Assembly (NCBI GenBank): GCA_029222685.1
Contig: JARHVB010000086.1
Span: forward strand, 310,001-374,000
Length of the DNA: 64,000 nt
Direction: 5' to 3'
Source of the DNA: Terripilifer ovatus
Lineage (GTDB): Bacteria; Pseudomonadota; Alphaproteobacteria; Rhizobiales; Beijerinckiaceae
A program made the position numbers and the translations under genes. Below, in pieces: positions 18,960-27,523 of the stretch. The notes beneath the pieces are model-generated. The model had not been told where the DNA came from. It worked only from the letters and a program-made list of their open reading frames with translations, and did no database searches. The stretch's first letter is position 1. Every line of letters begins with the position of its first letter.

Positions 18960-20394
18960 TCCTGCTTTCCGCTTTGACGTCCGCCCCGCTCGACGATTGT
19001 CCCGCCACCGGCGCCAGAGCCGGGATCACCAGCGTCACAAGCAGCCCCGGCGCATTGTCTTCGATTCTGATCTCGCCATTGTGAAGGCGCACGACCGCAG
19101 CGGCAAGCGACAGGCCCAGGCCGGAGCCGGGCCGCGAGCGCGAGCCCTCAAGCCGCACGAAGCGCCCGAGCACATGTTCGCGCTCTGCCGCGGCGATGCC
19201 GGGACCACGATCACCGATCTGCAGGTAGATGGATGCGCCTTCCCTGCGGGCGCTGACGCGCACGACCGATGGCAGGTCAGGCTTTGGCGACGCCCCGTAT
19301 TTGAGCGCGTTGTCGATCAGGTTCGCCAGCGCCTGCCCGATCAGTTCGCGACTGCCATGGACCATCAGTCCGTCGGCGATGTCGGTTTCTATGCGCATCT
19401 GCGCATCTTCGGCAACGGGCTCGTAGAGTTCGGCAAGATCGCGGGCCACCTGGCCGGCGTCGAAACTCTGCATACCTTCGAACGTGCTGCCCGCCTCAAG
19501 CCGGGCTATCATCAGCAGCGCATTGAAGATGTTGATGAGGCTGTCGGATTCTTCGATGTTCCTTTCAAGCGCGCCGCGAAATTCGTCGGGGCTCTTGGCG
19601 GTGCGCAAGGCCTCTTCGGTGCGGTTGCGCAGGCGCGTCAGCGGCGTCTTGAGATCGTGCGCGATGTTGTCGGACACCTCGCGCAGGCCGGCCATGAGTT
19701 CGACGATGCGGTCGAGCATGGAATTGAGATTGATGGCGAGCCGCTCCAGCTCGTCGTTGGCGCCCGCCAGCGGCAGGCGGCGGCTGAGGTCGCCGTGCAT
19801 GATCGTCTGCACGCTGTCGTTCATGGCGTCGACCCGGCGCAGCACGCGCCGTGCGACGAGCAATCCGCCGAGCGTGCCGATGACGATGAGCCAGAACAGG
19901 GATGTGAGCAGCGCGCGGCCGATGACGCGGCGCAGCACCTCGCGATCGTCGAGATCGCGCCCCACCAGCAGGCGGAAGCCGCCGGGCAGAAGGAAGATGC
20001 GCGCCAGTGCCCGCCGCTCGACCCCGGGCTCGCCCTGGCGTTCATAGGTGGTCTCGCGCACGCCGGGCTGATCGAGCACGCCGGGGGGCAGCGCAGCGAT
20101 GTTGCCGGCAATCGTCTGGCCGGCGAAATTGGTGATCAGATAAAGCGAGGCGCCGGGTTGGCGCGTGCGCCGCTCGATCACCTCGACGATGATGCGGATG
20201 CCACCGCGCGAATATTGCTCGGACAGGCCGTTGATCTCGGCCTCTACGGTGGCGGCAATCTGTTCGTCGAGCAGGCGGCCGACGTTCCACGCCACCCAGC
20301 CGATGACCGCGCCGGCGCCGATCGAAAAGATGACGAGATAAGCCAGCGACAGCTTGAAAGCGGTGGTGCGGAAAAGATTAGCGAGCGCTGTCAC
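18919..20394 (-). CDS. Two-component sensor histidine kinase with HAMP domain
   Basis: 491 residues: transmembrane helix about 15-35, periplasmic region to about 150, a second helix about 160-185, HAMP linker, HisKA with the phosphoacceptor motif NIAHDLKTPLTRLRNRTEEA, and a HATPase domain ending in RPGSGLGLSLAAAVVRLHNG. It overlaps the upstream response-regulator gene by 17 bases and the downstream glnE start by 41 bases. The pair sits directly after degP, a position that suggests sensing of envelope conditions. This is inference only, since the periplasmic part has no recognised domain. Confidence 0.9.
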   Translation of the reverse strand: MTALANLFRTTAFKLSLAYLVIFSIGAGAVIGWVAWNVGRLLDEQIAATVEAEINGLSEQYSRGGIRIIVEVIERRTRQPGASLYLITNFAGQTIAGNIAALPPGVLDQPGVRETTYERQGEPGVERRALARIFLLPGGFRLLVGRDLDDREVLRRVIGRALLTSLFWLIVIGTLGGLLVARRVLRRVDAMNDSVQTIMHGDLSRRLPLAGANDELERLAINLNSMLDRIVELMAGLREVSDNIAHDLKTPLTRLRNRTEEALRTAKSPDEFRGALERNIEESDSLINIFNALLMIARLEAGSTFEGMQSFDAGQVARDLAELYEPVAEDAQMRIETDIADGLMVHGSRELIGQALANLIDNALKYGASPKPDLPSVVRVSARREGASIYLQIGDRGPGIAAAEREHVLGRFVRLEGSRSRPGSGLGLSLAAAVVRLHNGEIRIEDNAPGLLVTLVIPALAPVAGQSSSGADVKAESRNERGEKIEAEAGR

Positions 20395-21061
20395 GGATCA
20401 TATATCCGGTGCCGCGAATGGTATGCAGCAACGGCGGATCGAACCCCTTGTCGATCTTGCTGCGCAGACGCGAAATGTGGACGTCGATGACATTGGTCTG
20501 AGGATCGAAATGATAATCCCAGACGTTCTCCAGCAACATGGTGCGCGTCACCACCTGTCCGGCGTGGCGCATGAGATATTCCAGCAGGCGGTATTCGCGC
20601 GGCTGCAGGGGAATGTCCTTGCCGTCGCGCGTCAACGTATGCGCCAGGCGATCGAGCTCAAGACCGGCGATGCGCAGGACGGTGGTTTCACCGGCGCCAC
20701 CGGGACGTCGGCGCACGAGCGCCTCGACCCGGGCCAGCAATTCGGAGAAGGCATAGGGCTTGGCCAGGTAGTCGTCGCCGCCGGCGCGCAGACCCTTGAC
20801 CCGGTCGTCCACCTGGCCGAGTGCCGACAAAATGAGAACCGGTGTCTCGACCTTCTGTTCGCGCAGGCCGCCGATCAGCGACAGGCCGTCGAGCTTCGGC
20901 AGCATGCGATCAACGATCAGGACGTCATAGGCGCCCTCGCGCGCCATCGCATAGCCTTCCAGGCCGTCGGTGGCGAGGTCGGCCAGATGCCCGGCCTCGC
21001 GAAAGGACTTGGTCAGATAGTTGGCCGCTTCGCGGTCGTCTTCGATAATGAGAATGCGCAT
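20378..21061 (-). CDS. OmpR/PhoB family response regulator
   Basis: A receiver domain from MRILIIEDDREAANYL with the phosphorylated Asp in VLIVDRMLP, the Thr/Ser and Lys switch residues (ILSALG, LAKPYA), then a winged-helix DNA-binding domain ending VIDVHISRLRSKIDKG. The start at 21061 gives 227 residues. In-frame ATGs at 21070 and 21085 are also possible, none with a strong ribosome site. It is cognate to the overlapping sensor kinase. A strong hairpin separates it from degP, so the pair may have its own promoter or depend on read-through. Confidence 0.92.
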   Translation of the reverse strand: MRILIIEDDREAANYLTKSFREAGHLADLATDGLEGYAMAREGAYDVLIVDRMLPKLDGLSLIGGLREQKVETPVLILSALGQVDDRVKGLRAGGDDYLAKPYAFSELLARVEALVRRRPGGAGETTVLRIAGLELDRLAHTLTRDGKDIPLQPREYRLLEYLMRHAGQVVTRTMLLENVWDYHFDPQTNVIDVHISRLRSKIDKGFDPPLLHTIRGTGYMIRDSAR

Positions 21062-21090
21062 CCCGGACATATAGCGGACTTTCATAACAA

Positions 21091-21119
21091 ACGGCAGGCC
21101 GGGGGTGCCGGCCTGCCGT
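21091..21119 (-). terminator. Perfect 12-bp hairpin between degP and the response regulator
   Basis: ACGGCAGGCCGG and CCGGCCTGCCGT pair over 12 bases around the five-base loop GGGTG. Read on the minus strand the stem is followed by TTGTTATG, a weak T-rich tail. It lies 35 bases after the degP stop and just before the response-regulator start, so it may terminate or attenuate degP transcription. Confidence 0.6.
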
Positions 21120-21153
21120 CTCATACCGGGGGAGTGGCTGGCAGACCCGGCCC

Positions 21154-22725
21154 TTACGAGGCCGGGTTGGTCGCCAGGGCGACGAACCGGGTATTCTCAC
21201 CGGACTTGATGCGCAGCAGGACCGCCTTGCGGCCGTTCTTCTTGGCATCCGCCAGGGCATTCGACACGTCGGACGGCTTGGTCACAGTTTTGCCCGCGGC
21301 CTCAAGGATCACGTCGCCGGTGCGCAGCCCCAATTGCGCGCCGGCGCCATCGGGATCGACTTCCGCGACAACGACACCCTCGTTGCCGGCGCCGGCAACC
21401 GAGCTGGCAGGCGCCAGCGACAGTCCGAACTTCTCGTCGAGCCGTTCGGCGCCGCTGCCGTTGCGCGAGCGCGACGAACCGGCGTCAGCACGCTGCTGGG
21501 TATTGGGCAGCGCTTCCAGGGTGACGGAAGCCGTCTGGTCCTTGCCGCCGCGGATGTAGGTGACGTCGACCTTGTGCTGCGGGCCATAGGCCGCGATCTT
21601 GCGAGACAGTTCGCGCGGTCCATCGATGGTCTCGCCATCGACGGAGACGATCACGTCGCCCGACTTGAGGCCGGCCTTGGCGGCCGGGGTGCCGGGCTGG
21701 GTTTCGGCAACCAGCGCGCCCTTGGCGTCCTTGAGACCGAGAGAGTCGGCGATGTCCTGCGTCACCGGCTGGATCTGCACACCGATATAACCACGCGCCA
21801 CCGAGCCTTTGTCGCGAAGAGCAGCAACCACGTCCTTCACCGTGCTCGCCGGAATGGCGAAGCCGATGCCGACGCTGCCGCCCGAAGGCGAATAGATGGC
21901 GGTGTTGACGCCGACCACCTTGCCGGCCGCATTGAACGTCGGGCCACCCGAGTTGCCGCGGTTCACCGGCGCGTCTATCTGCAGGAAGTCGTCATAGGGA
22001 CCGGCGCCGATGTCACGGCCACGGGCCGAGACGATGCCGGCCGTCACGGTGCCGCCAAGACCGAACGGATTGCCGATAGCCACCACCCAGTCGCCGACTC
22101 GCGGCGCGGCCGCAGCGAAATCGACGAACTGGTAGGTGCCGGCCTCGTTGATCTTGAGAAGCGCAAGATCGGTCTTCTCGTCGGTGCCGATGACCTTGGC
22201 CGTCAGGGTCTTGCCGCTGTCGAGCACGAGCGACACGTCGCCACGGGCGTTCTTCACGACGTGGTTGTTGGTCACCACATAGCCGTCAGCCGAAATGATG
22301 AAGCCCGATCCCTGGGCCATGCCGCGGCGCTGCTGATGGCGCGGGCCGGGCATTCCCGGCATTCCCGGCAAGCCCTCCTCACCGAAGCGGCGGAAGAAGC
22401 GCTCGAGCGGGTCGCCCGGCTGCAGGCGGGGCACCTGCGCGCGGCCGCTGTCGTCGTCATCAGCGCTCTCGACGATGTTGACCTTCACCGACACGACGGC
22501 GCCGCGCACATGATCGATGGTATCGGCGAAGGACGGCATCGAGTTGTTCAGGAGCGGCGCTTCGGCATGGGCCGGCGTCGACACATTGGGCATCACAGTC
22601 ACGGCGCCGAAAGCGCCGCCAAGAGCCAGCACGGCGACAGCGCCAAGCAGGGCGGCGCGAACCGGCCTTCTGCCGGTAGCGCGGACGAGATGCTTCTGGT
22701 CTTCGTTATGGAAGGGAGCGGACAT
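21154..22725 (-). CDS. degP: DegP/HtrA-type periplasmic serine protease (Do family)
   Basis: 523 residues from the ATG at 22725, which follows GGAGAAGAAG; an upstream in-frame extension looks non-coding. A long signal or anchor segment spans residues 20-50. The trypsin-like domain has the triad His in TNNHVVKNA, Asp in TDLALLKI and Ser in NRGNSGGPTFN. Two PDZ domains follow (about residues 310-400, with ARGYIGVQIQPV, and 430-520, ending in the degP-like LRTGDVILEAAGKTV). It degrades or refolds damaged envelope proteins. It lies between the cytochrome c maturation genes and a two-component pair. Confidence 0.95.
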   Translation of the reverse strand: MSAPFHNEDQKHLVRATGRRPVRAALLGAVAVLALGGAFGAVTVMPNVSTPAHAEAPLLNNSMPSFADTIDHVRGAVVSVKVNIVESADDDDSGRAQVPRLQPGDPLERFFRRFGEEGLPGMPGMPGPRHQQRRGMAQGSGFIISADGYVVTNNHVVKNARGDVSLVLDSGKTLTAKVIGTDEKTDLALLKINEAGTYQFVDFAAAAPRVGDWVVAIGNPFGLGGTVTAGIVSARGRDIGAGPYDDFLQIDAPVNRGNSGGPTFNAAGKVVGVNTAIYSPSGGSVGIGFAIPASTVKDVVAALRDKGSVARGYIGVQIQPVTQDIADSLGLKDAKGALVAETQPGTPAAKAGLKSGDVIVSVDGETIDGPRELSRKIAAYGPQHKVDVTYIRGGKDQTASVTLEALPNTQQRADAGSSRSRNGSGAERLDEKFGLSLAPASSVAGAGNEGVVVAEVDPDGAGAQLGLRTGDVILEAAGKTVTKPSDVSNALADAKKNGRKAVLLRIKSGENTRFVALATNPAS

Positions 22726-22847
22726 AGACTTCTTCTCCGAATTCACTGGCCGGCTCCGTGCCGGCTCGTGGAGAAGAACATGGGGCGGGACGCTTTTCCC
22801 CGCCATTTCCGCCAGATGAATTCTTTGTAAGGTTGGCGAAACGGCGT

Positions 22848-23306
22848 TCAGCCGGGATTTTCGTCCAGAATGGCCGCCAGTTTCCGGCGCTCTTCCTCGC
22901 TCAACTCGCCGTGATCGGCCTGGCGGCGGCGGGTGCGCAGCACCAGGGCCAGGGCCCCGACGAGGAGAATGGCCGGCGGCGTGCCCCACAGCAGGATTGT
23001 GGCGACATTGAGCGGCGGCTTCAGCAGGATGAATTCGCCGTAGCGCGCGACGAGATAGTTGCGGACGTCAGCATCGCTGTCGCCGGCGACGAGACGTTCG
23101 CGCACGATGATGCGCAGGTCCTTCGCCAGCGGCGCGCTCGAATCGTCGATGGACTGGTTCTGGCAGACGAGGCAGCGCAGTTCGGATGAGATGGCGCGAG
23201 CGCGTGCCTCGAGTTTCTGATCGGCGAGGAGTTCCGACGGCTCGACGGCGACAGCACTTGCAGTCGCCATCGCCAGCAACACGCCTGCAAGAAGTGCACG
23301 CCGCAT
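22848..23306 (-). CDS. ccmH: Cytochrome c-type biogenesis protein CcmH/CycL
   Basis: 152 residues: signal peptide (ending ASAVAVEPSE), the redox motif LRCLVCQNQSIDDS that keeps the apocytochrome c haem-binding cysteines reduced, and a C-terminal membrane anchor (about 100-125) followed by a short charged tail. It acts at the periplasmic face of the haem lyase complex with CcmF and CcmI. It starts four bases after the ccmF stop, as the last gene of the ccm run. Confidence 0.95.
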   Translation of the reverse strand: MRRALLAGVLLAMATASAVAVEPSELLADQKLEARARAISSELRCLVCQNQSIDDSSAPLAKDLRIIVRERLVAGDSDADVRNYLVARYGEFILLKPPLNVATILLWGTPPAILLVGALALVLRTRRRQADHGELSEEERRKLAAILDENPG

Positions 23307-23310
23307 CGCT

Positions 23311-25287
23311 CTACTCCGCCGGCTGCGCGATGGGCCGAGTCCGCGCGCGGCGTGCGACGCCGATGCGCAACCTGCGGTCGGCGAGCGAGATGCCGCCGCC
23401 CAGCGCCATGATCAGCGCGCCGAGCCAGATCATCGCCACATAGGGCTTCCAGTACATGCGCACGTCGATGGCGCCCGAGGCCTCCTGTTCGGTGACGACG
23501 ACATAGATCTGGCCGAGCGAATAGGTGCGCAGGCCCGCGTCGGTCGTCGTCATCTGGCGGGCGCGATAGAATTTGCGCGACGGCTCGATCTGACCGATCT
23601 CGACGCCGCCGGAGCGGATCGTCATACGCGCGACTGTCTCGTCGTAGTTGGGACCCTTGCGCGGCGCCACCGCATCGAGCGTCAGCGCATAGGGACCGAT
23701 GCTGACCTGGTCGCCGATGCGCATGGCGAGAATCCGCTCGACGCCCCAGCCGGTCGCGGCAAGGCCGAAGAGCGTGACGCCGACGCCGGCATGGGCGAGC
23801 GCCGTGCCCCAGGCCGAAAACGGCAGGCCCTTGGCGCGCGACAGGACGATGCCAGGCGCCAGACCGCCGCTGGAAATGCGCGTCCAGATCTCGACGAACG
23901 ATCCGATGATGACGAACACCGCAAGGCCGGCGAAGACGGCGGAGACGACGGGCTCGCCGCGCGTGGCCGCGAGCAGAAGGCCGGCGCAGATGGCAATGAT
24001 GAAGGCCACAGTCAGGCGCTGGGCGCTGCCGAGAAAATCGCCGCGCTTCCAAGCCAGCACCTGCCCGAGCGGCATGGCCAGAAAGATCGGGATGAACAGC
24101 GGCACGAACGTGAAATTGAAGAACGGCGCGCCGACGGAAATCTTTTCGCCGGTAAGCGCTTCGAGCGCGAGAGGATAGAGCGTGCCGGTGAAGACGGTGG
24201 CGCAACTCGTCGTCAGCAGCAGATTGTTCAGCACCAGCGCGCCTTCACGCGACACCGGCGCGAAGATACCACCCGCTTTGAGCATGGGGCCACGCAACGC
24301 GAACAACACAAACGAACCGCCGATGAAGACGACGAGGATCGCCAGGATAAACACGCCGCGCCGCGGATCGGTGGCAAAGGCATGCACCGAGGTCAATACG
24401 CCGGAGCGCACCAGGAAGGTGCCGAGCAGCGACAGCGAGAAGGCGAGAATGGCGAGGAAGATGGTCCAGACCTTCAGCGCGTCGCGCTTCTCCATCACTG
24501 TCGCCGAATGCAAGAGCGCGGTACCGGCGAGCCAAGGCATCAGCGAGGCATTCTCGACCGGATCCCAGAACCAGAAGCCGCCCCAGCCCAGGGTGTAATA
24601 GGCCCAGTACGAGCCCATGGCGATGCCGAGCGTGAGAAAGATCCAGGCGATCAGGGTCCATGGCCTGACATACCGCGCCCATTGCGCATCGATGCGGCCA
24701 TTGATCAGCGCCGCAGCGGCGAAGGAGAAGGTCATCGAGAATCCGACATAGCCCAGATAGAGCAGCGGCGGATGGATCGCGAGGCCGGGGTCCTGCAGGA
24801 TCGGATTGAGATCGTTGCCTTCCACCGGTGGCAGCATTACCCGCGCGAACGGATTGGAGGTCAGCAGAATGAACAGCAGGAAGGCGGCGCTGATCCAGGC
24901 CTGCACGGAGAGCGTCGTCGCCAGGAGTTCCTGCGGCGTGCGGCGGCCGCCGAGCGCCACCAGCGCGCCGAAGAACGACAGGATCAGCACCCACAGCAGC
25001 ATCGAGCCTTCGTGATTGCCCCATACGCCTGAGAGCTTGTAGATCAGCGGCTTCTGCGAGTGCGAATTCTGCACGACGTTGAGCAGCGAGAAATCCGACG
25101 ACAGATAGGCCCATGTCAGCGCGCCGAAGGCGATGGCGATAAGCACGAATTGCATGATCGCCGCCGACGGCGCGATCGCCATCAGCGCCACATCGCCCTT
25201 GCGGCTGCCCCACAGCGGCAGCACGCCCTGCACCAGCGCCAGGGCGAAGGCGAGAACAAGCGCGTAATGTCCGGTCTCGACAATCAT
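23311..25287 (-). CDS. ccmF: Haem lyase subunit CcmF/CycK
   Basis: 658 residues with about 15 transmembrane helices. The tryptophan-rich WWD haem-handling motif is seen as WGGFWFWDPVENASLMPW. Conserved family segments such as SGVWGNHEGSMLLW near residue 90 are also present. CcmF joins haem from holo-CcmE to apocytochrome c in the inner membrane. Its ATG at 25287 overlaps the stop of a 23-codon repeat-built reading frame by ATGA, so its translation may be coupled to that leader rather than directly to ccmE. Confidence 0.96.
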   Translation of the reverse strand: MIVETGHYALVLAFALALVQGVLPLWGSRKGDVALMAIAPSAAIMQFVLIAIAFGALTWAYLSSDFSLLNVVQNSHSQKPLIYKLSGVWGNHEGSMLLWVLILSFFGALVALGGRRTPQELLATTLSVQAWISAAFLLFILLTSNPFARVMLPPVEGNDLNPILQDPGLAIHPPLLYLGYVGFSMTFSFAAAALINGRIDAQWARYVRPWTLIAWIFLTLGIAMGSYWAYYTLGWGGFWFWDPVENASLMPWLAGTALLHSATVMEKRDALKVWTIFLAILAFSLSLLGTFLVRSGVLTSVHAFATDPRRGVFILAILVVFIGGSFVLFALRGPMLKAGGIFAPVSREGALVLNNLLLTTSCATVFTGTLYPLALEALTGEKISVGAPFFNFTFVPLFIPIFLAMPLGQVLAWKRGDFLGSAQRLTVAFIIAICAGLLLAATRGEPVVSAVFAGLAVFVIIGSFVEIWTRISSGGLAPGIVLSRAKGLPFSAWGTALAHAGVGVTLFGLAATGWGVERILAMRIGDQVSIGPYALTLDAVAPRKGPNYDETVARMTIRSGGVEIGQIEPSRKFYRARQMTTTDAGLRTYSLGQIYVVVTEQEASGAIDVRMYWKPYVAMIWLGALIMALGGGISLADRRLRIGVARRARTRPIAQPAE

Positions 25288-25355
25288 TCCGCTACGCTCG
25301 CTTTTTGCATCGCTGCGCGCTCATTTTTGCATTCCGCTACGCTCGCTTTTTGCAT
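25284..25355 (-). other. Possible 23-codon leader ORF overlapping the ccmF start
   Basis: Between ccmE and ccmF the minus strand reads MQKASVAE, seven linker residues, MQKASVAE and a TGA stop that shares ATGA with the ccmF start. The ORF begins 10 bases after the ccmE stop. It is made wholly of the two tandem repeat units, so it may be a translation-coupling device or a chance result of the repeat. Expression is not shown. Confidence 0.35.
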
Positions 25356-25377
25356 TGCTGCGCGCTCACTTTTTTGC
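25286..25377. repeat. Two tandem 45-47 base direct repeats between ccmE and ccmF
   Basis: Unit 1 (25286-25330) and unit 2 (25331-25377) both read ATTCCGCTACGCTCGCTTTT then TGCAT(C/T)GCTGCGCGCTCA and end TTTTTGC. They differ by one substitution and two inserted bases near the end. Unit 2 runs into the last codons of ccmE and unit 1 covers the ccmF start codon. Confidence 0.9.
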
Positions 25378-25830
25378 TTCCGCACCGGCCGGCGGTCCGT
25401 TCGGCTGCCAGTGGCCCTGCTTCTTCAGCGCGTCGGCCACCTCGCGCGGCATGTAGGTCTCGTCATGCTTGGCGAGCACGTTGTCGGCGCGAAACTGCGT
25501 CGGGCTGATGAGCACGCCTTCGGCGACGACGCCCTGCCCTTCGCGGAACAGATCGGGCAGCAGGCCCTTGTAGGAGACGCTGACCTGCCGCTCGCTGTCG
25601 ACGACATCGAACGTCACCGCGCGGTCCTCGCCACGCACGACAGATCCCTGCCGGACAAGACCGCCCAGACGCAGGCGCGTACCGGGTGCCGGCGCCTTGG
25701 CAACGATCTCCGAGGGCGTATAGAAGAACACGATGTTGTCGCGCAGGGCGAACATCACCAGGCCCGCGGCGACGAAGAGAACGCCCAGTGCACTGCCGAT
25801 GAGGATGAGGCGGCGCTGCTTGCGCGTCAT
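25366..25830 (-). CDS. ccmE: Cytochrome c-type biogenesis haem chaperone CcmE/CycJ
   Basis: 154 residues from the ATG at 25830 (MTRKQRRL, the usual N-terminus). One membrane helix spans about 8-30. The periplasmic beta-barrel follows, and the haem-binding region contains LAKHDETYMPREV, in which the His covalently holds haem and the Tyr is the axial ligand. CcmE carries haem from CcmABCD to CcmF. It overlaps neither neighbour: ccmI ends five bases upstream, and ccmF follows after a 78-base repeat. The ccmABC genes are not in this window. Confidence 0.95.
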   Translation of the reverse strand: MTRKQRRLILIGSALGVLFVAAGLVMFALRDNIVFFYTPSEIVAKAPAPGTRLRLGGLVRQGSVVRGEDRAVTFDVVDSERQVSVSYKGLLPDLFREGQGVVAEGVLISPTQFRADNVLAKHDETYMPREVADALKKQGHWQPNGPPAGAEAKK

Positions 25831-25834
25831 GATG

Positions 25835-26950
25835 TCATCCTTCGATGTTGAGTTCGCGCGCCAGCGCATCGATGCTCTGGCGGGCCTCAGTGTCGTCTTG
25901 CAGCGCGCGCCTGGCATCGTTGACCGCGTTGCGCGCCAGGTCGGGCTCTTTCAGAACGGTGTAGGCGCGGATGAGCATGGCCCAGCCGGCGCTGTCATGT
26001 CCATTCTGCGCCAGCCGCGCCGACAGATTGTCGACCATGCCGCGAATGGCGGCGTTACGCTCCGCCTCGGGCAGCGCAGCGACATTGCGGCCGGCTTCGC
26101 TCGATGGCCGTGGATCCTGCTGTCCGGTTTGCGGCGCATCCAGGCCGGCGATACGCTCGCGGACGATATCGGCCCAGGCGGCGCCTGGCGGCGCTTCGGC
26201 GATCAGCTTCGACCAGATCGTGCGGGCTTTCGCCTTGTCGCCGTCCTGGGCGGCGGCCAGTCCGGTATAAAAACGCGCCTGCTGTGAGTCCGGCGCGAGC
26301 GTGAGCGCCCGCTCGAAGGCAGCGCGGGCCTCGGGCGTCACGGCTCCATTGGCTGCAAACACCATCGCCTCGCCGAGCGATGTTTCGCGGGCCGGCGTTG
26401 AGCCCAGAACGCGGATGGCCTGGGTCCAGGCCTTCACTGCATCATCGTAGCGGCCCATCCGCAGGTAGATCGGCGCGATGACCTCGTGGCCACGGCCATC
26501 GTCGGGATTTTGCGCCAGATGCGTCTCGATCTTCGCCACAGCCGTCATGATGTCGGTCTGGTCGGGCGGCGCGGACTGGCGCGCCAGCAGCGGCTGATCG
26601 GGCAGACCGGGATGGCCGATCACGGCATAGAGGCCGAGCCCGACGCCGCCGATCGTCGCGATGGACGCCAATGCGGCGACACGCCGGCGCCACAGCGACG
26701 GTGCAGGCTGGCGGGAAGCCACATCGGCCGACAGAAGACGGCGGGCGGCTTCCGCCTTCGTCGCCCGCGCGTCCACGTCGCTGATCAGCCCGCGCTCGAC
26801 GTCGCGGTCGATCACCGCCAGTTCGCTGCGGTAGAATTCGGCATCAGCGGCATGTTGACTGGCTTGCCGGGCTTGCCGCCCGCGCGCCAGCGGCAGCAGG
26901 ACGCAAAGCGCTGCAGCACCGGTCATAAACGCGAAAACGGCCCAGATCAT
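25835..26950 (-). CDS. ccmI: Cytochrome c-type biogenesis protein CcmI/CycH
   Basis: 371 residues. Two membrane helices (about 1-20 and 95-115) flank a cytoplasmic loop with the family sequence EFYRSELAVIDRDVERGLI. A periplasmic TPR region (about 150-370) with units such as GRYDDAVKAWTQAIRVLG binds the apocytochrome c tail and presents it to the CcmFH haem lyase. It is the first gene of the ccmI-ccmE-ccmF-ccmH run, the order known as cycHJKL in rhizobia. Confidence 0.94.
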   Translation of the reverse strand: MIWAVFAFMTGAAALCVLLPLARGRQARQASQHAADAEFYRSELAVIDRDVERGLISDVDARATKAEAARRLLSADVASRQPAPSLWRRRVAALASIATIGGVGLGLYAVIGHPGLPDQPLLARQSAPPDQTDIMTAVAKIETHLAQNPDDGRGHEVIAPIYLRMGRYDDAVKAWTQAIRVLGSTPARETSLGEAMVFAANGAVTPEARAAFERALTLAPDSQQARFYTGLAAAQDGDKAKARTIWSKLIAEAPPGAAWADIVRERIAGLDAPQTGQQDPRPSSEAGRNVAALPEAERNAAIRGMVDNLSARLAQNGHDSAGWAMLIRAYTVLKEPDLARNAVNDARRALQDDTEARQSIDALARELNIEG

Positions 26951-27009
26951 GAAATGGCTTCTTTCATGACTTCGCGGCGATTAGAAGCCGGCACAAAGTC
27001 ACATGATTG

Positions 27010-27387
27010 TCAGGAGCGATATTTCCAATTGCCGTTCTGCTCGCGGCAGGCGCTTCCCTTGCCGGTTTTCGGCCGTCCGTCGACGTAGATCGTATGGGAA
27101 TAATCGCGGCAGGAGCTGGATTCCGCGCCTGGCTCGATGAAACCATAGGTGCCGCCCTTGCCGCGCCAGGATTTGCGCTGGCCGGTCTCGATAGCGGCAT
27201 ATTGGGCTTCGCCGGCGGTCTGGCGGTCCTGATCGGTCAGGCTCCTGCCAGCGTCGCCTATGACGACGCCATCGAGAAACGGCTTCGGCGGCGGCAAAGC
27301 TGGAGCTGCTGCCTGCGGCGGCGCCGACGGCGAGCAGGCAGCCACAAATCCACAGCTCAGAAATGCTATAACCAACGAAATTCGCAT
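27010..27387 (-). CDS. Small outer-membrane-type lipoprotein (17 kDa surface antigen-like)
   Basis: 125 residues from the ATG at 27387; a longer in-frame extension upstream looks non-coding. Residues 1-17 form a lipoprotein signal with lipobox FVAAC (Cys18), then a Pro/Ala-rich linker. The C-terminal domain contains LTDQDRQTAGEAQYAAIETG and SSCRDYSHTIYVDGRPKTG, as in the RT0821/Lpp0805 group of surface proteins, with two cysteines that may pair. Its role is unknown. It is a single gene downstream of ccmI's promoter side, reading in the same direction as the ccm genes. Confidence 0.8.
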   Translation of the reverse strand: MRISLVIAFLSCGFVAACSPSAPPQAAAPALPPPKPFLDGVVIGDAGRSLTDQDRQTAGEAQYAAIETGQRKSWRGKGGTYGFIEPGAESSSCRDYSHTIYVDGRPKTGKGSACREQNGNWKYRS

Positions 27388-27523
27388 GGACTTCGCTCCC
27401 GGATCCGACATGCAGCGTCTGCGGTTCATTACCTGAAACTGAACGCGAATGTTGGCCGAAATAGCTTTCGGATCCGGACAAATTTGGTCGATTCCATCCA
27501 AAATCATAAGATTCGACGAATTT

